DNA of 64,000 nt from DATGZX01 sp035296965 (GTDB lineage: Bacteria > Planctomycetota > Planctomycetia > Gemmatales > Gemmataceae), in NCBI GenBank assembly GCA_035296965.1, contig DATGZX010000009.1, positions 50,557 to 114,556 of the forward strand, read 5' to 3'. Positions 26,867-35,957 of the stretch are shown piece after piece. The translations under genes were made by a program, and so were the position numbers. The first letter of the stretch is position 1, and the number at the start of each line of letters is the position of its first letter. Under the pieces are notes generated by a model. The model did no database searches. It was not told where the DNA came from and saw only the letters and a list, made by a program, of their open reading frames with translations.

Positions 26867-26884
26867 GTGAAATAATTTGATCAC
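26867..26884. promoter_or_regulatory. Candidate operator of the BMC operon
   Basis: AT-rich, partly palindromic 18-mer GTGAAATAATTTGATCAC (outer GTGA/TCAC, inner AAAT/ATTT), 20 bp upstream of the deoR start in an otherwise GC-rich region. The position suits autoregulation by the DeoR protein. The AT-rich surroundings could also simply be promoter sequence; I cannot assign -35/-10 boxes. Confidence 0.35.
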
Positions 26885-26971
26885 TTTATTGCATACTACG
26901 ATAAGATATGACGGAAGTAGCGGTATAGTCAAGCACAATCTACCATTGTCTGTCAAACTCTATCAAGAACC

Positions 26972-27763
26972 ATGGCATCCATCCCTCCAGCGTGGCAGCG
27001 CCCTCCCGGTGTCAATCCCGGGCTGTGGGATTACCTGCACGATCCGGATATTGCGCGCGACTACGATGCGTCGTTGCTGGGCTCTTCCTTGTGCTTGGTG
27101 GATCTTCAGTTCGCGGAGCGTTTTTTCGATCGCCCTGCCCGCCTGGTCGATCTCGGCTGCGGAACCGGCAGGCTGCTGGTCCCGTTCGCCCGGCGTGGCT
27201 ACTGGGTGTTAGGCGTCGATCTGTCCGAGGAGATGTTGAACCAGGTTGCGATTAAGGCCAAGGAGGCAGGCGTCGAGGTTCAGCGCCTCAAAGCGAACCT
27301 GGTCGATTTGGCAGGCCTGGCCGATCAGACATTTGACTATGCTTCTTGCCTGTTCAGTACACTTGGCATGATTGTGGGGGGAGCCCAGCGTCAGCGCATG
27401 CTCGAACATGTCCACCGTCTCCTGCGTCCAGGCGGGAGATTCGTACTGCACGCACACAATCTCTGGTTCAATTTTTGGAACTCCAAGGGAAGAAAATGGC
27501 AGGCGAAGGACCTGCTGGGGCGCGTTTTCTCGAACAAGGAGGGCGGAGATTACATCATGCCGGTGCATCAAGGGATAGCAGGTTTGTCGCTCCATCTCTT
27601 TACGCGCCGGGAACTCCTGCGCAGCTTGCGAGGCGCTGGTTTTCGCATCCTTGAAGTCCAGCCTGTCAGCCTCCGGCCCGACGGCCGGCTCCGTTTCCCG
27701 GGCCTTTTCCCACAACTTAGGTCGTATGGCTACCTCGTAGCCGCGGAGCGAGTCAAGCACTGA
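26972..27763 (+). CDS. Class I SAM-dependent methyltransferase
   Basis: 263 aa. Motif I is LVDLGCGTGRLLVPFARRG (about residues 51-69), followed by the acidic end of strand 2 in VLGVDLSEEM. Later blocks are FDYASCLFSTLGMI and HRLLRPGGRFVLHAHNLWF. This is a small-molecule type methyltransferase, and the substrate cannot be inferred. It is transcribed divergently from the BMC operon and shows no clear link to it. Confidence 0.88.
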   Translation: MASIPPAWQRPPGVNPGLWDYLHDPDIARDYDASLLGSSLCLVDLQFAERFFDRPARLVDLGCGTGRLLVPFARRGYWVLGVDLSEEMLNQVAIKAKEAGVEVQRLKANLVDLAGLADQTFDYASCLFSTLGMIVGGAQRQRMLEHVHRLLRPGGRFVLHAHNLWFNFWNSKGRKWQAKDLLGRVFSNKEGGDYIMPVHQGIAGLSLHLFTRRELLRSLRGAGFRILEVQPVSLRPDGRLRFPGLFPQLRSYGYLVAAERVKH

Positions 27764-27994
27764 TTCTGAATGTGCAGCCGGCCGTTGTTCGCGATCGTGG
27801 CTTCCGGCTCGCTGGTGGTGAGTGCAGGACTTGCCGTCAGGCGGATGGTATACTCAGCGGCTGTCTTGGGGGGAGAAAAACGACCTGGCGGCTCACCAGG
27901 TTCGACGCCCCTGGAGGCGACAGATTCCGAACTCCGGCCCCGGATCCGAGGGAGGCCAGGCCCCCGGGCGTTTTCGAGCCTATGGGTGCTGCCC

Positions 27995-28573
27995 ATGAGC
28001 GACGTCACCCGCATTCTGTCCGCGATCGAGCAAGGCGACCCGCACGCCGCCGAACAGCTGTTGCCGCTCGTCTATGAGGAGCTGCGCAAGCTGGCGGCAC
28101 AGAAGCTGGCTCAGGAGAGGCCCGGCCAGACGCTGCAGGCGACGGCGCTGGTGCATGAGGCCTACGTGCGCCTCGTGGAAAGCGGAGAGGCGGCGGATCG
28201 AGAGCAGCGTTGGGACAGTCGGGGGCATTTCTTTGCTGCCGCGGCGGAGGCGATGCGCCGCATTCTCATCGATCGTGCGCGGCAGAAGCGCTCTGAAAAG
28301 CGCGGCGGCACCCGCAAGAGACTCGACATTGATGCCCTTGATCTGACTAGCAATGCCACGCCAGACCAGCTCCTGGCGATCGATGAGGCCCTGGCCAAGC
28401 TGGCCCGCTTGGATCCGGCCGCGGCAAGGCTCGTCGAGCTACGTTACTTCGCGGGATTAAGGGTAGACGAGGCAGGCAAAGCCCTAGGCATCTCCACCGC
28501 AACAGCTTACAGGCATTGGAATTACGCGCGCGTCTGGCTCCATAGCGAGCTTCTGGGAGCCGTGGAGTCGTGA
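27995..28573 (+). CDS. ECF-type RNA polymerase sigma factor
   Basis: 192 aa from the ATG at 27995; the open frame upstream (from 27770) lacks family character. Region 2 includes LLPLVYEELRKLAAQKLAQE and the LQATALVHEAYVRL block characteristic of the sigma factors paired with Ser/Thr kinases in planctomycetes and acidobacteria. Region 4 is LVELRYFAGLRVDEAGKALG followed by a helix-turn-helix (ISTATAYRHWNYARVWL). There is no anti-sigma gene; a protein kinase gene follows after about 106 bp. That pairing suggests control by phosphorylation. Confidence 0.92.
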   Translation: MSDVTRILSAIEQGDPHAAEQLLPLVYEELRKLAAQKLAQERPGQTLQATALVHEAYVRLVESGEAADREQRWDSRGHFFAAAAEAMRRILIDRARQKRSEKRGGTRKRLDIDALDLTSNATPDQLLAIDEALAKLARLDPAAARLVELRYFAGLRVDEAGKALGISTATAYRHWNYARVWLHSELLGAVES

Positions 28574-28679
28574 TCCATGAATGGTTCCTTCTCAATTCTT
28601 TCCGTCGGTCGTGAGAAAATCGGCACCCAAAATCCGCATTGCTGTATAGAGCGGAATCCGTGCCGCGGGAGCGATGATC

Positions 28680-31600
28680 ATGAGCGAGCCGTGCAACCAC
28701 GCGAAATCGATCTTTCTGGCCGCCATTGAGGATAACGCGCCGGAGCAGTGGCCGGCTTTTCTGGAGCAAGCCTGTGGCGGCAATGTTCTCCTCCGTGCTG
28801 AGGTCGAGAACCTGTTGCGCGCGCAGTCAGAAATGGGTTCCTTCCACGAGGTGCCCCGATCCAGCTCGGTCGCCACCGTCGATGAGCCGATCTCGGAAGG
28901 GCCGGGCACGATGATCGGGCCCTACAAGTTGGTGGAGGAGATTGGCGAGGGCGGTTTCGGCATCGTATTCATGGCCGAGCAGCAGCAGCCGGTTCGCCGC
29001 AAGGTGGCCCTCAAGGTCCTCAAGCCCGGCATGGACACTCGGCAAGTGATCGCCCGCTTCGAGGCCGAGCGGCAAGCCCTGGCTCTCATGGACCATCCGA
29101 ACATCGCCCATGTGCTGGAGGCCGGCGAAACCGGCTCAGGCCGGCCGTACTTCGCGATGGAGTTGGTCCGCGGCGTGCCGATCACCGACTATTGCGACCA
29201 GAACCGCCTGACCACCCGCGAGCGGCTGGAGCTGTTCGTGCACGTCTGCCAGGCCGTGCAGCACGCCCACCACAAGGGCATCATTCACCGGGACATCAAG
29301 CCCTCGAACGTCATGGTGACGCTGCACGACGGCGTGCCGGTGGTGAAGGTGATCGACTTCGGCATCGCCAAGGCGCTGGGCCAGCATCTGACCGACAAGA
29401 CGCTGGTTACCGGCTTTGCGCAAATGGTCGGCACGCCCATGTACATGAGTCCGGAGCAGGCCCAGCTAAGCGGTCTGGACATCGACACGCGCAGCGACAT
29501 CTACTCGCTGGGCGTGCTCCTGTACGAACTGTTGACGGGCGTGACCCCGTTTGACAAGGAACGGCTGCGCGCAGTGGGTTACGACGAAATGCGGCGGGTC
29601 ATCCGGGAAGAAGAGCCGCCGAGGCCGAGCACCCGTTTGAGCACGCTCGGCCAGGCAGCGGCGACGGTATCGGCGCAGCGGCAGAGCGATCCGAAGCGGC
29701 TGAGCCTGCTCTTGCGCGGCGAGCTGGACTGGATCGTGATGAAGGCGCTGGACAAGGACCGCAGGCGGCGCTACGAGACGGCCAACGAGCTGGCGCGGGA
29801 CGTCGAGCGCTACTTGCACGACGAGCCGGTTCTGGCCTGCCCGCCTTCAGCATCGTATCGCTTTCGCAAGTTCGCCCGGCGGCACAAGGCGGGGCTACAG
29901 ATAGCCGCGGCGGCAGCCCTGGTGCTGCTCCTGGCCGTCGTCGGCGTCAGCTGGACGCTGTCGGATCGGGCGACGCGCCAGGCAGAGACGGAACGGACCG
30001 TGAGCGCGGCGTTGGTCACAGTGGAGAACTTGCGCGACCAGGCCGGCAGGATGCCGAGGTGGACGAGCGAGGAGGCGGATGCCATCCTGGCCGTGTGGCA
30101 GCAAGCGCAAGCGGCGCTGGCCCCGGCGCTGGCTGCTTTGAAGACCGGAACCGCAAACGACCTTCTGCGTCAGCAGGTGCTGGACCTGCAGCAGGAGAGC
30201 GAACGACAACGCGTGCAGGCGGACCGCAAGGCCAAGCTGCTGCGCGACCTGGATGAGGCACGTCTAAGCAGATCCAATTGGATCGAAAACAAAAACGATT
30301 TCGACCACGCCGGGGCAGCGGCGCAATACACCGTAGCGTTCGCGGCCTACGACTTGGAAGTGAAACCGGGACGAACGGAGGAATTGGCGCGGAGTATCCG
30401 CGCTGAGGAAGCGGGCATCCGTGAAGCCCTGATCGTGGCGCTGGACGATAGGAGCACCAATGAGGTGCATGCGAAGACGGAGCAGTTGGCCAAGGAGTTG
30501 CGAGCGCTTGCCGGCGCCGCGGATGACGATCCGTGGCGGCAGAAGTATCGCGCCGCGGCAAGCGACAAGAACGCCGCGGCGCTGCTGGCCTTGAGCCGCG
30601 AGGCACGCCAACTGTCCTTGCCGGCTTCCAGTCTGGTACTGCTGGCCTGGAGTCTTGATCACCAAGGCGAGCACGCGGAGATGTTGACACTGCTGCGTTG
30701 GGCGCGCGTCCGCTACCCGGGGGACTTTTGGGTCAATTATGTGTTGGGCAATGTCCTGGAGGAGAGACGGGAACAGTCCGCGTCGGCACTCGAGGAAGCG
30801 ATCGGCTGTTACACAACGGCCTTGGCGCTGCGTCCGAAAGCAAGCGCTGCCTACAACAGCCTCGGCCTCGCCCTGCTTGCGAAGAACCAAGCCGATGCTC
30901 AAGACGCTGCCATTTACGCATTCAAGCAAGCGCTGATAATCGACCCCAAATCCTCATGGTACCACAGCAACCTCGGCAAGGCACTACATGCCAAGTACCA
31001 GTTGGACGACGCCAGCGCCGAATACAGGACGGCCATCCAACTCGATCCCAATTACGCGCCGTTCTACACCAACCTCGGCAACGCACTGCGGGACAAGAAT
31101 CTGTTGGACGAGGCCATGTCCGAATACAGCCAGGCCATCAAGATTGATCCCAAGTTCGCGCCGGCCCACGTCGGCAAGGGCCTCCTTCTACGGGCCCAGA
31201 ATTTGTGGGACAAGGCCATGGACGAATTCAGCGAGGCCATCAAACTTGATTTCAAGAACGCGCCGGCCCACAGCAACCTCGGCAGTATATTAGACCTCAA
31301 GAACCGGTTTGACGAGGCCATGGTCGAATACCGCCTGGCCATCAAACTCGATCCCAACCTCGCGCCGCCCCATGTTGGCCTCGGCGCGATCCACTCTAAT
31401 GTGAAGCACGATTACGACGGGGCCATCATCGAGTTCCGCGAGGCCATCCGCATCGATCCTGATTACACCACGGCCCACTTCAACCTTGGCGTCGTACTGC
31501 AGGCCAAGAAACAATTCGACGAAGCCATGGCCGAATACCGCAAGGCCATCGACCTCGACCCTAACCTCGCGCCGGCCCACTTCAACCTCGGCGTCAGACT

Positions 31601-32546
31601 GCACGCCAAGAGGCAATTCGCCGAAGCCAGCGCCGAATACCGCAGGGCCATCGACCTCGGTCTCCAGAACGCGCCGAACCTCTGTAGCCTTGGCACCGCC
31701 CTGATGGACACTAATGAATGGGATGCCGCCATCGCCGTATACAAGAAGGCCATCACACTCGATCCCAAGTTCGCACCGGCCCACTACAGCCTCGGCCGCG
31801 CAATGGAGGCCAAGAACCAGTTGGGCGAAGCCAGCGCGGAATACAAGACGGCCATTGATCTTCAACCAGATTATGCCGAAGCGCACTGTAATCTGGCCGG
31901 GGTTTTTCGCTTACAGGGCCAATTATCTGCCTCGCTCGATTTCTATAAACGAGGACACGCGATAGGCAGCAAGCGCCAGGACTGGCACTACCCGTCGGCC
32001 CAATGGGTAGCCAACGCCGAACGGCTCGTGCGTTTGGAGGCGAAGTTGGCCGATGTTCTCGCGGGGAAAACCACGCCCACGGACAACCGCGAACGCCTCG
32101 GCCTCGGGGAAGTGTGCGGGCTGCAACGCCGGCACGTCGCCGCCGCGAGGCTCTACGCCGACGCCTTCAGCGCCGACCCGAAGTTGGCAGATGACCTGAA
32201 AGCAGGGCATCGTTATAACGCCGCCTGCTTCGCCGCCCTGGCCGCGGCGGGTCAAGGGACCGACGCCGGCAAACTCGACGACCAGGAACACCGCCGGCTG
32301 CGCCAACAGGCGTTGGCCTGGCTGCGGGCCGACCTGGACCTGTGGAGCAAACGACTGGAGGGCGGCAAGCCAGAGGATCGCCAAGTCGTGCGGAACACGC
32401 TCGACCACTGGCAGCGCGACAGCGACCTGGCCGGTGTGCGTGAAACGGACGCGCTGAAAAAGCTGTCGGCCGCGGAGCTGGAGGCGTGGCGGAAACTGTG
32501 GGGCGATGTGGCGGAAGTGCTGAAGAAGGCCGGCGACGCCAAGTGA
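28680..32546 (+). CDS. Transmembrane Ser/Thr protein kinase with TPR array
   Basis: 1288 aa from the ATG at 28680 (GGGAG eight bases upstream). The kinase domain (about residues 80-370) has GEGGFGIVFMAEQ, the lysine in KVALKVLKPGMD, HRDIKPSNVM, DFGIAKALG and SPEQAQLSGLDIDTRSDIYS, all intact. One membrane helix lies at about residues 405-428 (AAAAALVLLLAVVGVSW). A coiled-coil region precedes about a dozen 34-residue TPR units between residues 690 and 1090 (e.g. AHFNLGVVLQAKKQFDEAMA). A helical C-terminal part resembles the end of other planctomycete STPK-TPR proteins. It pairs with the ECF sigma gene upstream. Confidence 0.93.
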   Translation: MSEPCNHAKSIFLAAIEDNAPEQWPAFLEQACGGNVLLRAEVENLLRAQSEMGSFHEVPRSSSVATVDEPISEGPGTMIGPYKLVEEIGEGGFGIVFMAEQQQPVRRKVALKVLKPGMDTRQVIARFEAERQALALMDHPNIAHVLEAGETGSGRPYFAMELVRGVPITDYCDQNRLTTRERLELFVHVCQAVQHAHHKGIIHRDIKPSNVMVTLHDGVPVVKVIDFGIAKALGQHLTDKTLVTGFAQMVGTPMYMSPEQAQLSGLDIDTRSDIYSLGVLLYELLTGVTPFDKERLRAVGYDEMRRVIREEEPPRPSTRLSTLGQAAATVSAQRQSDPKRLSLLLRGELDWIVMKALDKDRRRRYETANELARDVERYLHDEPVLACPPSASYRFRKFARRHKAGLQIAAAAALVLLLAVVGVSWTLSDRATRQAETERTVSAALVTVENLRDQAGRMPRWTSEEADAILAVWQQAQAALAPALAALKTGTANDLLRQQVLDLQQESERQRVQADRKAKLLRDLDEARLSRSNWIENKNDFDHAGAAAQYTVAFAAYDLEVKPGRTEELARSIRAEEAGIREALIVALDDRSTNEVHAKTEQLAKELRALAGAADDDPWRQKYRAAASDKNAAALLALSREARQLSLPASSLVLLAWSLDHQGEHAEMLTLLRWARVRYPGDFWVNYVLGNVLEERREQSASALEEAIGCYTTALALRPKASAAYNSLGLALLAKNQADAQDAAIYAFKQALIIDPKSSWYHSNLGKALHAKYQLDDASAEYRTAIQLDPNYAPFYTNLGNALRDKNLLDEAMSEYSQAIKIDPKFAPAHVGKGLLLRAQNLWDKAMDEFSEAIKLDFKNAPAHSNLGSILDLKNRFDEAMVEYRLAIKLDPNLAPPHVGLGAIHSNVKHDYDGAIIEFREAIRIDPDYTTAHFNLGVVLQAKKQFDEAMAEYRKAIDLDPNLAPAHFNLGVRLHAKRQFAEASAEYRRAIDLGLQNAPNLCSLGTALMDTNEWDAAIAVYKKAITLDPKFAPAHYSLGRAMEAKNQLGEASAEYKTAIDLQPDYAEAHCNLAGVFRLQGQLSASLDFYKRGHAIGSKRQDWHYPSAQWVANAERLVRLEAKLADVLAGKTTPTDNRERLGLGEVCGLQRRHVAAARLYADAFSADPKLADDLKAGHRYNAACFAALAAAGQGTDAGKLDDQEHRRLRQQALAWLRADLDLWSKRLEGGKPEDRQVVRNTLDHWQRDSDLAGVRETDALKKLSAAELEAWRKLWGDVAEVLKKAGDAK

Positions 32547-32792
32547 ATGACGCTGCCGCGCCGAAGCGAAACGGAATTTCGGGGAGTGGGTTGCCAAACA
32601 GGGTTTGGGAACCAGGTGAACACGAAATGAAAAGCGGCCGGTGAGCAATTGGCCGCCAAGCAGAAGTCTCACCGGCCCGGCTGGCCCCTGGCGCTCAGTT
32701 TGCGCGCCGGGGAACCTGCACCGGCGATTCTATCGCAGACGAGCCTCTGGTGGCGGCCGATTTGAAATCGGCCTCCACAAAGGAGATTAACC

Positions 32793-35744
32793 ATGTGGTT
32801 TCATTCTTTATTGGCGTCATGGAAATCGGGGCACTCCCGGAGCCCGCGTCCGCAACCGCGGCCGGCGTGCCGGGCACGGCGCCTCACCCTGGAACATCTC
32901 GAAGACCGAGCGCTGCTGTCGAATTACTCGGCGGCCAGCGTCTCGGACCTAATCGCCGACATCAACCTGGCCAACACGGCCGGCGGGTCAAACACCATCA
33001 CCCTTACGGCCCCGACCGCTTCGCCGTATATCTTGACGGTGGTGGATAACACCACCGATGGCGCCACGGGGCTGCCGGTCATTGCCGCCAACGACAACCT
33101 GACCATCGGCGGCATCGTCGGCAACGGCGACACCATCGAGCGGAGCACGGCTTCGGGAACAGCAGCTTTCCGGCTTTTCGACGTGGCTACCGGAGCGTCC
33201 CTGACGCTGCAGAACTTGACGCTGCAAGGCGGCTTGGCGACGGGTGCGGGGGTGTCGGCTGAGGGCGGGGCGATCTATAGCCAGGGGGCCCTGACCCTGA
33301 GCAGCGTGACTGTGCAGGACAACCAGGCCATCGGAAGCGCCGGCACTCCCGAATTGTCTTCTACTGGGGGGCCCGGCGGCAACGCGTTCGGAGGCGGGCT
33401 ATACGTGGCCGGCGGAACAGCCGCGCTCAACAACACGATCCTGTCCTCTAATACCGCTCAGGGCGGCGTCGGCGGATCAACGGGATATAACAGTCGCTAC
33501 GCGGCGGGTGCCGGCGCCAATGGGTACGGGGGCGGCCTGGAGGTCGCCGGCGGTACGGTCACACTCAGCAACGATACCCTTTCTGCCAATGTCGCTCAGG
33601 GCGGTCAAAGTGGCAACGTGCTGGATGACGGGCCTTTGGGCGACGGCGGCAGCGGGTTCGGGGGCGCGCTCCAGGTCAGCGGCGGGACGGCCAGCGCGTA
33701 CAGCTCGACCCTATCGCTCAATACCGCTGAGGGCGGCTACGGGCTGAATGGCCTCGGGGCTGGGGGCGGCTTCGGGTACGGGGGCGCGCTGGAGGTCAAT
33801 GGCGGAGCGGTCAGCCTGACCGGCACTAACCTGGCCTCCAACACCGCTCAGGGCCGCAGCGGCTACGGGGGCGCGCTGCAGGTGAACTTGGGCACGGTCA
33901 GCCTCATCAATGCTACCCTGTCCTCCAACACCGCCCAGGGCGGGAACAACGCCTACTTCAGCGGCCACTACGCCGAAGGCGAAGACGGCTTCACGTACGC
34001 CTTATCCGAAGGCGGCCCCGGCGACGGGGGCGCGTTGCAGGTGAACGACGGATTGGTCAGCCTGACCGCTGCTACCCTGTCCTCCAACATCGCTCAGGGC
34101 GGCTACGGCTATTACGGCGGCGCCGGCAACGGCGGCGCGCTGCAAGTAAGCGGCGGCACGGTCAGCCTGACCAGCGCTATCCTGTCCTCCAATACCGCTC
34201 AGGCCGGCTCCGGCTTCGGCTACGGCGGCAACGCCAACGGCGGCGCGCTGCAGGTGAGCAGCGGCACTCTCGTCTTGGCCACCGTTACCCTGTCCTCCAA
34301 CACCGCTCAGGGCGGCAACTGCTCCAGCGGCGAGAACGGCTACGCCGGCAACGGCGACGGGGGCGCCCTGCAAGCGAATGGCGGCACCGTCAGCGTGACC
34401 AATACCACCGTGTCCTCCAATACCGCCCAGGGCGGCACACCCAGCAACGACGGGGGCTTTGGGTCCGGCGGGGGCCTGTACACCGCGGCCATCGTCTACC
34501 TCGATTCCACTACCGTCGCCAACACCCGCAACAACACGGACAGCACCGGTTTGAACGGAACCTCGGCAAACATCGACGGCGGGTACACCCTTCTCAACAT
34601 GTCCCTGCAGCCGCCGACGGTGGTCACTGCCGCCAGCGCCAGTCCCAGCCTCGTCGCCGGCACCACGACCAGCCTGAGCGTTCTTGGCAGCGACCCCGAC
34701 AACGGCAGCGAATCTTACCTCAAGTACACCTGGGCCGTCACCAGCGCCCCTGCCGGCGCTGCCACGCCCACCTTCCGCAGCAACGGCATCAACGCATCCA
34801 AGAACACCACGGCCACCTTCCACGCCGCCGGGACTTACACGTTTAAGGTCACGCTCACCGATTCGTATCACCTGACCGCTGACAGCAGCGTCACCGTGAC
34901 GGTAAACCAGACGGAGACGAGCATCAGCGTCAGCCCCGCGACCGCCAGTCTGGACTGGGGCACCAGCCGGCAGTTCACCGCCAGCGCCCGGGACCAGTTT
35001 GGCCAGGCGATGGCCACCCAGCCGGCCATCACCTGGACGGTAGCTGCCGGCGGCGCCGGTGGGTCCGTCAGCGCCAGCGGTCTGTACACCGCCCCGTTCG
35101 TCAACGGCTCCGACACCGTTCGTGCCACCGACTCCAGCGCGAATCTCAGCGGCACAGCCAGCGTCACGGTCAAGAACTCACCGCCGACCGTCGTGGCCCC
35201 GGCCAGCGCCAATCCCGACCCCGTCACCGGCACCACGACCACGTTGAACGTCCTGGGCGCGGACGCCGAGGGCGCAGCGTCGCTCACTTATACCTGGGCC
35301 GTCACCAGCGCGCCTGCCGGCGCCGCCACTCCGACCTTCACGTTCGCCAGCGGGGTCAGCAACGGCACCAATGGGGCCCAGAACGCCACGGCCACCTTCT
35401 ACCGCGCCGGCACTTACACCTTCCAGGCCACCATCACCGACCAATGGGGCCTGACCGCCGTCAGCAGCGTCACCGTGACCGTCGTTCAGACTGTTACCAG
35501 CCTCAGCGTAACGCCCGGGACTGTGACCCTGGCCGATCGGGCGACGCAGCAATTCACGGCCATTGCCCTGGACCAGTTTGGCCAAGCGATGGCACCGACT
35601 TTCACCTGGCAGGTCGTCAGCAGCGGCGGCGGCACGGTCAGCAGTACCGGACTGTACAAGGCCCCGAAGACAGGCACGGGCAACTTCGAGGTGGAAGTCT
35701 CGGCCGACGGCCTGACCGCCCTGGCCTACGTCACCGTGACTTGA
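32793..35744 (+). CDS. Exported beta-helix repeat protein with Ig-like modules and planctomycete leader
   Basis: 983 aa; AAAGGAG precedes the ATG. The N-terminal basic region ends in LTLEHLEDRALLS, the leader motif of many secreted planctomycete proteins. Residues about 45-590 are Gly/Asn/Ser-rich beta-helix sequence with some nine degenerate repeats of the form GGALQVSGGTVSLTSAILSS followed by NTAQGG. Residues 605-983 hold two copies of a module made of a PKD-like domain (LKYTWAVTSAPAGAATPTF) and a Big2-like domain (QFTASARDQFGQAM ... SGLYTAP). It is likely a surface adhesin or matrix protein. No catalytic site is visible. Confidence 0.85.
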   Translation: MWFHSLLASWKSGHSRSPRPQPRPACRARRLTLEHLEDRALLSNYSAASVSDLIADINLANTAGGSNTITLTAPTASPYILTVVDNTTDGATGLPVIAANDNLTIGGIVGNGDTIERSTASGTAAFRLFDVATGASLTLQNLTLQGGLATGAGVSAEGGAIYSQGALTLSSVTVQDNQAIGSAGTPELSSTGGPGGNAFGGGLYVAGGTAALNNTILSSNTAQGGVGGSTGYNSRYAAGAGANGYGGGLEVAGGTVTLSNDTLSANVAQGGQSGNVLDDGPLGDGGSGFGGALQVSGGTASAYSSTLSLNTAEGGYGLNGLGAGGGFGYGGALEVNGGAVSLTGTNLASNTAQGRSGYGGALQVNLGTVSLINATLSSNTAQGGNNAYFSGHYAEGEDGFTYALSEGGPGDGGALQVNDGLVSLTAATLSSNIAQGGYGYYGGAGNGGALQVSGGTVSLTSAILSSNTAQAGSGFGYGGNANGGALQVSSGTLVLATVTLSSNTAQGGNCSSGENGYAGNGDGGALQANGGTVSVTNTTVSSNTAQGGTPSNDGGFGSGGGLYTAAIVYLDSTTVANTRNNTDSTGLNGTSANIDGGYTLLNMSLQPPTVVTAASASPSLVAGTTTSLSVLGSDPDNGSESYLKYTWAVTSAPAGAATPTFRSNGINASKNTTATFHAAGTYTFKVTLTDSYHLTADSSVTVTVNQTETSISVSPATASLDWGTSRQFTASARDQFGQAMATQPAITWTVAAGGAGGSVSASGLYTAPFVNGSDTVRATDSSANLSGTASVTVKNSPPTVVAPASANPDPVTGTTTTLNVLGADAEGAASLTYTWAVTSAPAGAATPTFTFASGVSNGTNGAQNATATFYRAGTYTFQATITDQWGLTAVSSVTVTVVQTVTSLSVTPGTVTLADRATQQFTAIALDQFGQAMAPTFTWQVVSSGGGTVSSTGLYKAPKTGTGNFEVEVSADGLTALAYVTVT

Positions 35745-35957
35745 GCTGCGTCTTCGCGTTGCACTCGTTGCCAAACTACGTGTGGGAACGAGGTGAACGA
35801 AAAGCGTCGGGTGGCACGCCCTTCGGAGTACCTCAGGGCGTGCCACCCACCGTGAACCGTGAACAGGATCGAGGCAGCCAACTCCGGCGCTGGATCCGCG
35901 CGCCGGGGACGGCTAGTTCTTCACGCGGATCGGTTCTCTTCATGAAAGGGTTGCATC

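Noticed and set aside
33380..34480. Regular repeats that could suggest a CRISPR or tandem DNA array
   Set aside because: The repeats are in frame, diverged at third positions and encode beta-helix coils; there are no unique spacers of constant length.
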